A stretch of 64,000 nucleotides of DNA, from contig JACDQD010000005.1 of assembly GCA_019843655.1 (NCBI GenBank), forward strand, positions 9,451,575 to 9,515,574, in the 5' to 3' direction. Origin of the DNA: Lethocerus indicus. Lineage: Eukaryota > Arthropoda > Insecta > Hemiptera > Belostomatidae. A program made the translations under genes and the position numbers. The notes below the pieces were generated by a model that did not search any database, was not told the DNA's origin, and worked only from the letters and a program-made list of their open reading frames with translations. Positions 13,016-24,700 of the stretch are shown in pieces. Within the stretch, counting starts at the first letter, position 1. Each line of letters starts with the position of its first letter.

Positions 13016-15751
13016 GTAGTAATTGAAATATTATTATATAAAAAAATTATCAATTTGAAAATATTTATACAAAACTCAGTTTTAATTTACTTTAAATACA
13101 ATTTATTTTTAAATTGTTACTGTCGGCATAGCACATACAAGTGGAGTATGGCTGTTTATCTAGATCAGGCTGTCATCATATCTACAAATGTACCCATATG
13201 TTGACAAATATAAATGAATTTATAAAAAAAAAAAGTAAATCATAGGATTACAAAAGAAATAGTATTCAGACTCTTACATCTTAGGTATTTAGAATTTTAT
13301 TGATTCTTCAGAAGTTAAATAAATATCAAACATTAGACAATAAATATTGATGTCATAATAGCCTTTGCCCATAATTCATTTAGCATCCTATATTAATGAT
13401 TAGAAATTGAAAGAAAAGTAGGCACATTTTTAGGTGCACAAGTTTTGCAAGTTTCAGTAGATAAAATAAACTTATAAAACTTTGTTTTTAGGATTGAAGT
13501 TCACAGTATTATCGCTAGATGGCGCGGGTACTGTTTATTTCGCCTTTCCCTTGTAGTGTTTTGGGAGCCAATGGCTTTCCTCAAATGGTGTATAGCATCT
13601 TTGTCGTCCCAAAAAATCTTCTAAAAATATTTTCCTTTCTGTCTTCCGCCTCCACTCGCCGGTCTTGTCATTCTCACAAGATCGGTTTCGGCTTCTAGCC
13701 ACCTTCAGTAGTTTTCCTGTGGGGCATCCTGTTTTTTTTAACTGTGGTTGGGGACACCCCACAAAATAGATACTAAGGGTGGCGAACAACCGAAACCGGT
13801 CTGGAGCGAACCAAGGCGATAGAGGATCGAAAAAATGTGATGTTCAAGATTGAATAGCCTCTATAAAGGGCGTTCAACAGCTAATTTAGTCAGTGGTCAA
13901 CCTAAGGCCCCCAATCTGCTTCTGTCAGTATTGCTGACAGGAATTAGGCTATTGGGGTGTAACGTATAACTGCAGTTGGCTCTATATAATCAGTAGACGC
14001 CAATAGGGGGAAACAAGTTGAAATATTAATTTTATTCACTTCTTGTTTAATGAACCACCACTTTTCCTTTTAGTTCGAGCTCTCGTCCAGGGAGGTGCGT
14101 GTGAACATTTTGCTCTCGCGTATCTTTTAATTGCATATTTGGAACCTTAATACCGCTGTTTTCTTTCCGAATTATCTTTTTTTTCTAATTTTCCTCCCCA
14201 ATAGCTCATTATTTTTCTTTTTAGTCCATTCACTAGTCTGCTTGGCATCAGTGAAAGTGCTTTCGACACTGATTGGCGACCGGTTCTTTAATCTTAAATT
14301 CTGAACTAATTCTTCATCAAAAGGAGGCTTGATACTTGGCAAAAGATCTGTAGTTTTTAGAAATACTACAAATTGTAGGTGCACTACACACATCTCGTGC
14401 GGTCGCTCGGAAGCCAAAAAAAGTTGACTGACATTTCTGAAGAAACATTTTGCCCACTATTTTTGAATTTTTTTTTAGTGGACGTTCAATATCTGTAGTT
14501 TGTAAGGATAGATTGTTGAATGAGAACATCTGTTAGAAATCATGAAGGGCCTAATGAATGCTTTTAGTCGTGCTCTACGCGTTCTTGGCCGATGATTTCT
14601 AGGCGTTTCCTGTCACGTTCATCTGGGTTTTAGTTTCCTCCACAACGCCTAAATAGATGGAGGTATTTCCCGTAATATCCTGGCGAATAACCTGGTTCCA
14701 ATTATCCCCGGTGGATTTATCCTCGTATTAGAATGTTTGTAAGCGACTGAGACTAGAGACGAGCTCGTGGAACTGAATAAACGCTCGTTGCCAATCTAAA
14801 ATTGGCGGTTATACATAAGGCCGAGATGCCCTTTGACATAATGACAGTGGGTTCCGTGAAGAGAACGGTTGAAGGGGATTTTATGAAGAAGTTCGTCACG
14901 ATTAATCGGGTTACAAATTCTAATCACAAGAATCAAATGGGAGTGTACTTCACATAATTGAAATAGAAGCAAACGAGATAGCGGGCAAAATAGTGGAGTA
15001 TTCAATTTTTTCTGTAATATAGTTTTATGCAGCCGAAACCGGTCTAGCAGAAGACCAAACAGTCGTGAGGAAACGGAAGACTGTACAATTATTATTGTAA
15101 TAATAATTAATAATTAGTTAATTAGCCTGGAATAAATAATTAGTTTAACATACCTGTTTTGTGGTCTGCGAGGGGTTGGAATATCGTTTGATCTTATGCT
15201 AGACCGGTTTCGGCCGCTCGCCATCTTCAGTAGCGGTGTTAGTCACTTTTGGCACTTTGGATGTTTTTCGGGCATCCTCACTGCACTGTCACAAGAAACA
15301 TCAAGTAATATGGTATGTGGTGAAGTATCATATCAAGTGCCAAAAGTGACTATCACCGCTACTGAAGATGGTGAGCCGCCGAAACAGGTCTAGCAAAAGA
15401 CCAAACCAGCGTGAGGGGACATAAACACACGAAATCTAAAGAATAAATCAATTATCTCTATTATCAACAAAATCAAATAATTTTGGGTACCGCTGGGTCA
15501 GTCTGTTGTATCGAGGCGCCTCGGCCTGATGGTCCCGGGTTCGAATTCCGGCGGCGGAATCCCACAGAGTCGGAATTTGTAGTGTTGAAATTGGGGAAAT
15601 GAAATGGAACAGCAGAAGCTTTCTGAGTCGGTTAGCGAGGCACTCGGCTGGAGTCAATGTCAAGGCGAGTTGTCGGGAGGGGATGGAGGGGGGCCGGGGC
15701 GGCCCCGGTAAGTGGAGGCGGAGTCTGCGGCTAATATTAGCCTCCAGCAGC

Positions 15752-15782
<31 letters not shown>

Positions 15783-18700
15783 GTAGTGGTAGTAGTGGTA
15801 GTGGTAGTGGTAGTAGTGGCGGTGGTCTGTGTGTCAGTGGGACAGTGCGGCTGCGATGCTCCTGTTCAGGGTCTACCCGCCGTCCCCCAGGAGATGATCA
15901 AGAAGGAGAAGCCCACCATGTCGGTGGCGGCCATCATACAGAGCGCTGCCGCCGCCCACCACTGGACCACTTCAGGTACTTCACCTTATACAAAGTCCCC
16001 AAGTCCCCCGGCAGCTTAATCCCTGATAAAAGCGACATTTTTGAGCCGCGACAAAATGTTGACCTCATCCTTCCCATCGGTCACGAAATTGAGTATGTTC
16101 AGTAAGAAGAACCCTGAATTTCTTTATATCAAAAGATGTCATGTGGCCCTATTAAAACAAATTACAAGGAAATTTTTAGCCATATATAAAAAATCTTATC
16201 AGGAATCTTGTCACCTCTGCCTCCTCCGGGACAGCTACTGCATACTCATTAAAACTGGGTCATAAATTGAATATATTGGTTCGATTCAGAAAGAAAATTT
16301 CCTTATAACAAAAGACGCGGAATTGCGTCCCGTTTACGCCTTTGGGTATCAACGCGAACGCGTTGAGAAATACCAAAGAAGTGATTATTTTTGCAATAAA
16401 AAATTGAAGGGAAATGTATTTAAAAGTTTACAACATTAATAGTATTTTGAAACCGAACAGAGCCTACGGAATCGAATTGTTGGTCTCCACCGAGCCCATT
16501 TAACTGGGTTGATGTCTGTCTGTGACGAAATTGAGCATGTTTTGCACCGTTTCGGAGGAGAAAACTACTGACTTGTTTATATCAAAACCAAGTGTGGAAT
16601 TGTGTCGCGTTTACGTGTCAGCGAATAGTTTTTGGATAACTTGAGAAGTTGAAAAATCCGTATTGATTATTTTGCCATAGAAAAAAGTATGTTGGCTCGG
16701 TAGCATTGTTGAAAGAAACATTGTTGAATCGGTTCCCGATGTCACTTTTTGTGAAAATTTGGTACAGAAGAGCCGGTAGAGCGGGCAGTCCCAGAGCACG
16801 TGATCCCATTCTACGTTTTCCCCTCGTGCGATGAAACATATAATAAACGTTTCCACTCTAACAATAACTTTTTAACATTTTAACTAACGGTTTGACTGAA
16901 TGTTGATTTAATGAATGGCGCCCTAATATTTGAGTTATCTGCAGAGTATTGAGGATTCGAATTTCGGTAATATTTCTCTCTCTAAGGTCGCTTAGAGATT
17001 TGAATTTTTTTTTAATTTTCCGGAACCTGAATTCATTAGTGACACTGATCAATGGAAGTTTAATAGTGCTGAAATTTTTATACTCTGTTAATACTTGGAG
17101 GAGGTCCAATATGCTCTCTGCACAGGTTTTTACATTTAAAATTTAACATTCCCATTTAGCAGCACAGAATAATTCGAGATTCTTTTTTATTTAACCGATA
17201 ATCCATCTTTTAGTCCCATCAACTTACAACTCATATTTACATTCCAACCAACCAATCAGTTTTTTATATCTAAACGCTAATAGCCCCCACATTAAAACTT
17301 AAAAATGACCAAACTTTCATCGAACTGAAAGAGAAATATATTACTATAGATCTATCAGGTATTAATCGAGACATTTCGATGTCAAATGTGTCCGCCGCTG
17401 TTATCTCCTGCATGTTTTGTCCTATTTGTTTCTGACTCTCTTTGATGCTGAGGAGCAGTCATTCTTCTTTCTTCTCTATCGCATCTCTTTCATCTGGAAG
17501 TGTTCTATTTTGTCTGGTCATTTTTTTTTACTCGAATGACAGAGTGCGCTCGTGCACAAAAAGACCGGCGTTTTTGCAATCTATGAAATCGGTCGCGAGA
17601 CATCGAATAACTGTTTTCAGATTCATAAATTCCGCGTCTTCTGGCGTAAACAGGATTTGGGACCGTTCTTTCTGAAAAACCGTGCAACATTCTCAATTTC
17701 ATCATACATACACCGCCCCCAGTTTTTATGTATTTAATTGGGAATACCGGTTGTTGGCATACGACGGTTTTTTGGAATAACCGTAGTTCCTGTCGCCTCT
17801 TGTTCGACTGGAACAATGGACCATGCCTACTGAGGTTGGCGGGATGCCGCAAGATCCACCTTTTTCGGAATTTCTTTCCAAAACGTTGCTTACGCCAATG
17901 GAATTCAACTTGAATAAGCCCTCGGAGAGCTTTCTGTTCTCGGCGGGGGGCGGGAGGTATTTCGGTTGGAAGTTGACCTACAACAGCTCGGAACGACTTC
18001 CGCGGCCTCCATTTTTTTTTGTTATATTTTCGAGTGGAATTTTTCTCTCCATAAAAGCAACAAAAAATACAAGTCGAGTAGTGAGGACACACGGCGCCAG
18101 TCGTGAATAAACACGACTGGAAAAAAACGTTTTTATAGGCAACAATTAAATGCATTCTTCTGGAGTTACATTTCGTGATGGAGGCATCCACTTGGCAACG
18201 TCACCTACATTCCTTTTCGACCGCCATTTGTATTAATTCTGTGTATACTATTCTTTATTCCTGACGATACCCGCAAGGGTAGAACTTCAGATTGTTGGAC
18301 GAATGGCACATATTTTTTGTCGGAAATTCCTAACTCTAAAGTATCCCGTACTGGAGAATATGAACCGATTTCTGTACTTGATTTGGAAATAAAATTTGAA
18401 GTAGAGTCGTCGTGCTCTGAACTTCAGGATGTAGGATTCGTCCGCGTTGAATCTTTCGAATGACAACAGCGTGTGGGACAAATTGACATCTGAAAACTTA
18501 TAAGGTTATTTGTTGAATTCATAGTTTGATTATGATTAATTTAGGCAATACGATAATCAGTTATTAATGGAGTGAAGCCCTTGACAACCTTTTTCTATTA
18601 TTTGTAAACCTCAACCCCCTTTATTTACAAGCGCGCTATTTGCTCGCGACATATAGATTTATTATCAGTTCTATTTTATTGTCTTTAATTTGGAAAGTCA

Positions 18701-21700
18701 GTATTGTTTTTAACAAAAAATAACAAAAACCGTTTGGATTATCGTCGCAAATATAAAATTAAACATACTTGGTTGAAAACAATTCCGCGTGAATTTACGT
18801 TGCCGTTTAAGAATGGTCGAGACCCGGGTAGTATTTACGATGGTGTCCTTGAATTTAAGTGATGCAGAAGCCGGAGGGGAACAGGCATCACACCGGTGAT
18901 GGCGACTGTGGTGTTTTTCATGCTCATTTTCCTAGGCTTTACAAACGGCGTTTCGGACCGCACAAACTATGTTCGATGCAGTGTAATTTCGAATCGCAAG
19001 ATGGACAACACTTTCATGTACCCTTGTAATCTATCCGGCTGTTGCCTGGAGAAAAAATGTGTAGAATTTTTTAATTTTCCACTTGATATAAGTAAGTGGA
19101 ATATTAAAATCTAGATCTCCCGCCTCATTTCGCTGGTTTGGTCTTTTGCCTCGCCTTCTCCAGTAGCTTTTCGTTGTTGAGACTCGTTAATATACCGAAA
19201 AACAAAAACAAATCAACCGATATGCCGGAGTTTTTACTCCCTGCGCTGTTAACAGAAAGAGCTACTGAAGATTGCAGTATATTCCAAACCCTCGCAGAAG
19301 GTATTCCAAGTTTGTGTAGAATGTTACCTCTCTATATTTTACCGCATTTCTTGGAACTTACCATTCACGTGGAGTTTGCGCTGACTGCAGTCTAAAACGC
19401 ACGGTCTACTGTTTTTAATTTGGAATATATTCTAAGATTAATTTTCTGAAATACACGCTTATCGGTGTGCCTTTGTAGGCAGGCACTCGTGATAGGCATA
19501 TTTTGTTCATGTTGAGATATTTCGGTATCGAACGTGTCAGACCCAAGCCTCAAAGACCCCTGAAAAGGCGTTTAAAGTTTACTTTGCAAAACACTACAGC
19601 CAAGGCTTTTATAGGGTTATCCTCAAGACCTACAGGTACCAAAACTCAACAAAGCTATAGTAATAACTGAAGGAAACGGAACAAACTAAAAGGAGTTTTG
19701 TTATCCCCCACTCCAAGAGGCCACCGGGAATGCGAGTTGTCTTATTAGAAAAAATAAAATTGCATACATGTATTTATTACGACACATTCCATTTCATTGA
19801 CTGATCTCGTAAAAACTACGTTTTACATGTCGCTGTTTATCCTATCGTATTATATGAATAAAAGTCTTCTTTAAAAGGCAAACTACCGCTTGTCGAAGGC
19901 AAATTACGCATTGAAAAAAAGAATAAAATAAAAGATAGAAGGTGCAATTAAAAAAATTGGCAACGCCGCCTGCTTCCCAGGTCTGTAATTACACGCTGCC
20001 GGACAATTACTGTCGTTGGCAGTTGAGAACGGTTTGAGTTCTTAGGAAAAATGCTTCTTTTTCTAATTTCCAGTTCGAAATTTTTCCATATACAACAGGA
20101 ATGTACGATATTAGAGTTGGAAATTCTGTGTTCTGCGCAAGGCTACACATTTCTGTAAATTTTTACTAACAGGACTAAATATTGGGTTGTGCTGCAATTG
20201 TGCATATTTGATGCATAATTGTTTCTATTAAACACCGATTATAACAATCTGCACACATGATTAAATCAGAATCAGAATTTAATGAACATAACATCAATTT
20301 AACTGACCTGTCATTAGATATATTAAAACTGAGGTAGTGTATGCCTATATGTGACGAAATTGAGTAAAGGACCCAGTCATCTTTATATGAAAGACAAGGT
20401 GAGGAAATCCTCCCTTATTTGTCATTTCGATTAGTGGAACTAAATATATGATTTTTATTGAGGTCTAATCATCAGCGTTTCGCAGAGGAAAGCTTAGGGG
20501 TTTCTTTTTTCTAGAGACTTTGAGGTTCTTTGTTAGGCGTTTTTGTGGTATTTTGATGTGATACATGCTTGAAACTGATATGCTTGGCATCATCAGACTT
20601 TCTCAAGAGGGTCCGTATGACGTCCGCTCAGATCAAGTTTTACGCTTGATTTTTCCATTTTGCTGCCAAAGAAGCGGAAAAGTGGAAGGACGAAAACGAA
20701 ACAAATATTAAAGAACCAGTGTCAGTATTGAGAGCAGTAATACTGACACTGGTGATAGAATAAACTAAGAAAAAGAAATATTCCATCGTTTGTGGGTGAG
20801 ACTCAAGTTGGCTGCTAGCAGTGTCACTGCACTTTTACTGCGGTTCAGATGCTTTATTGCACAACGCCCGTGACTCACCGCAACAACATGGCGATCGAAG
20901 AACATAATTTTTCAAATTGGAGTACCCGTTTTGTGGTCTGCGAGGGGTTGGAATACCGTAGATTCTGTGTGTTTCTGTCTCCTCTCGCTAGTTTGGCCTT
21001 TTGCTAGACCGGTTTCGGCCGCTCGCCATCTTCAGTAGCGGTGTTAGTTACTTTGGCAGTTTGGATGTTTTTTGGCATCCTCACTGCACTGTCACTGTCT
21101 TTTATATGTGTCTTGTTATTGTGTTTTTCGAGATGTTTGTATTCTTTGGGAGGGATTTTGTTAATCGGTTTAACTACTTGTCCGATTATCGGTCAAAAGG
21201 GGTGTGTTTCTTTACAAGAATTTAAGGAATTTAACTTGTTACACCCTCGTGCTTAATACCGATATTGATACAATTTAATACCGGTATTCCGGTACTCCAG
21301 TACAAATGAGTTCCAGCAATGGTGTTCGCGGAGTAATATACACAGCGGTGCCACAGCCACCATGGGAAATAGGCATGTTGTTTGCCGCTGTGCCTGGTCA
21401 AAAAAAAGAGAGAAAAATAAGCGGAAAGGTCGAAACAGGAAATAATGGGAGGTGGTGGAGGAGGAGGAGTGAGAGTGAGTGAGTGGCTCCCCTGGTCTGA
21501 CCTCGAAGGCGACCTTGTCTGTGAGTGGCTCCCCCGAGCACACTACTACCAACCCCAACACCACCAATGTCACTGCCTCGCTTCAGTTTGTATGCCCAAC
21601 AGACCGAATAAAGCTATTTTAACAAGCCCACCCAAAAAAGGAAATAAATAAAAGGTTACAATAATTACAGTTTCACGATATTCCCTAGTTTGAACAGGAT

Positions 21701-24700
21701 CGTTGTTAAGTAAAGGGGAGAGGGTGAGAGCGTACAAATACACTGAACTCTCGGACATCGAAAATATCAAATTCGTTACAAAATTTCACACAACTACCAA
21801 CCCCAACACCACCAATGTCACTGCCTCGCTTCAGTTTGTATGCCCAACAGACCGAATAAAACTATTTTAACAACCCCCAAAATAAGGAAATGAATAAAAG
21901 GTTACAATAATTACAGTTTCAAGATAATCCCTAGTTCGGACAGGATCGTTGTTACGTAAAGGGGAGAGGGGGGAGCATACAAATACACTGAACTCTCGGA
22001 CATAGATAATATCAAGTTAGTAAATAATTTACCATCGTTTCCACGATATTTCGTCTCAAGTATTTGACAGTACTTGATTGGTACTTCGTCGATCAAGTAG
22101 GGTGATGAGTCACTCTGGCTTATTGGTCGCTTGTTGAGGTACTGAAGATGTCCAAACAGTTTCTTAGGTGTTTGTAGCAGGGATTTTCCCCACTGTCCAC
22201 AAACACTCGACCACTTCAGATCATGCAGCTCTTCAGAGCATTGGTACTCTTCAGTCGACTCCTCAACATCTTCACGATCGTTGGCCGATCCTGAGGGAGT
22301 TCGAAATTTATTTCCAAAATGTGTCTTGGCGTCGTTGAAAGTTTTGCTCTCATTACTGCCAGGCGTTATGTGAACTCGACTTCGGAACTAATTTCTTTCA
22401 ATCTTCATCTTGGGTCCATTCTTGCCGTCGTTCCTTCTACCCCCTCGAATCTTCTTCAGGGATTTGTCTCAAAGATGATACTCTTGGTTACCTCGTTAAA
22501 GTGAATTCACTGAACGACTATCGAGTGAATTTCGTGTAAAGAGTTATATCGAACGTTGATTCACGACCCTTCCCTCCGTCCACACGGCGTTTGACCCCCG
22601 TTTGGCGTTCTTTGAGGTTTACTTACGCATCGTTGTTCGTTCTCGTTGACTTCGTCCGTTCGATTTTCCGTAAAAGACGTAGCGAAAAAAGTGCGATACG
22701 GCGAAGAGCTAACGGCCGCCATTGACACTTGTTCGGCGATAGTGAAACTGGACACGATCCAAGCTCGAAATCAAGAGGCGCTTGAAGCGGGTCAAGGGCG
22801 GAGAGACGTCCACATACCGCGGTAGAGATACGTGGCTGTGTACAGGTCATTCAGGAATTAAATGTCAAAACTCAGACGAAAAACGCATTGGGGAGATTTT
22901 TGCTTCGTTTTGGAAAATATTGCAAGAAAAAAAAACAGTCCGTTGAGGGTAAATACAATACATGGCATATTATCCTGATAAATCCCCTGATCAATAAGAA
23001 ATTTAGGCAAAAGCCAAAGTAAAAGGTTGTTATTTTTATTTTAAGCCTTTTAAGAGTGAAATAATTATCATTTAGTATTTGAATAGAATTTTATATGTTG
23101 GGTACGTAAATTTAAATTTCTTAGGTCTGGCCTCTTTGCGCGTACAGTAACAGCGTTAGTGATAGTTGACTTAAGATACGCCTATTACTAACATTAGCAG
23201 GCGGCTTCGTTGAAATATTTCCTGAATCTGTAATAACCTTATGAACAGCAGGTCCCACGCTAATTTGTAAGGATATTATCCGTCGCATATTCATGAATCA
23301 TTGTTTGCTCAGTTCACATAATTTATGAACGACCATGATTTTCGCTTTGTGGGAAAATCTTCACAGTTAACAGTTCGGAAGTTTGGGGGTGGAATTCTTC
23401 AGATATTTCCCGGTCTTCTATATTTTACGAAATCATTTCAATTTGTTTGTTAACGCGTGTTCGAAACCTTCCATAGTCCAATTTCATATTATTAGGCGCA
23501 GAAACTTCCATTTCTAAACACGTAGACAAATAGAAATTACGGGAAATATTCCCGTTTAAAACTAGAATTTGAAGATCGCAATATGATCTAAACGAAATGT
23601 TTAATTACTTTTATTATTTTGGTAATTTCCTCGTCCGGTTGGCATCAGTAAACGTGTGCTTTCGATCCTGGCTGGCGATTGGTTCTTTAAAATTAATAGG
23701 AGGAAAATAATTGATTTCCTCTTCGTCGTGGTCTCACTGCATGAAAAAATGACGTCAACACCTTATCGAGGTTTGGGGTGACGTGGTCGGAAGACAACGA
23801 GTGGAGAGGTACTTTCTCCGCCCCTAGCAGTGGGCGTAGCGACTGCAGGTTGAGGAAATAAGAGATAGCCCATGCGTGGCTTAAGACTGGATTAGATACA
23901 ATAGTCAAGACTGTGACTATGAGTCTTGGACGTGCAACATTAGACGAGATCATCGGCGAGCTCTTGAGACTATTCAGGTACCCGACAGCCGAAGGAGTCC
24001 TGGCCGTGTCCTGAATTATTGTGCCCAACATCTTTGGTGGGGGTAGGATAGAGTCTCCGGGGCGACCTTGAACTTTGCAAGACTCAGTCTCTGACTCGTC
24101 TCTTGCTCTTCTCCCCCCCCCTAACTTATTTCAGCTAGTCGAATTGAGGTTGTGTAAAGATATATGAAAAAAACTATAGTGTATCAATAATATCCTAACA
24201 GGTGAGTAGAAGCAGAAAGTGAAAGACCCCCCTCACTTTGTAAGTTCATAAACCTAGGTTAGAGAAAGCTTATTTTATAGTAAAAATTTTGACAATAATA
24301 AACCTTTGTTCAGCAACATCCCGCAGCCAAACAAGACACGAATGGCCACCAAAGTGGTAATCCAAGACACATTTTAATTAGTTTGGAATACCATATTTTT
24401 CTTGTCTCCTCATCAGGAAATCTCAGGATGAAATCCCGCCAGTGCACCCATCTCAGGTGTGATACGCGGAGGTTCTTCATATTGTTTTGTATTTCTGTTG
24501 CAGGGCTAAGCTTGGACAACAACCTGAGCCTGATGGGAGGCGGGCCGCAGTCGCCGCTGGACATGAAACCAGACACGGGGAGCCTTCTCGGGGGCGGCCC
24601 CGGGGGTAGGTACAGCCCTCCGGCCAGTTCCGCCCCCACCAGCCCGAGGTAAAACTGTTTTTCTTTTTTTTTTATAAAATAAAATCCGCACATTTTTCCG

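Noticed and set aside
15485..15570. Functional tRNA gene
   Set aside because: The A and B boxes and T arm fit, but the acceptor stem does not pair and there is no normal anticodon arm.
15599..16105. 168-codon Ser/Gly-rich plus-strand ORF
   Set aside because: It runs through a low-complexity tract and over usp exon 3 in the wrong frame and past its donor site.
21253..21573. 106-codon minus-strand ORF with an apparent hydrophobic start
   Set aside because: It begins at a non-ATG codon, spans low-complexity sequence and part of the 248-bp duplication, and has no recognisable domain.
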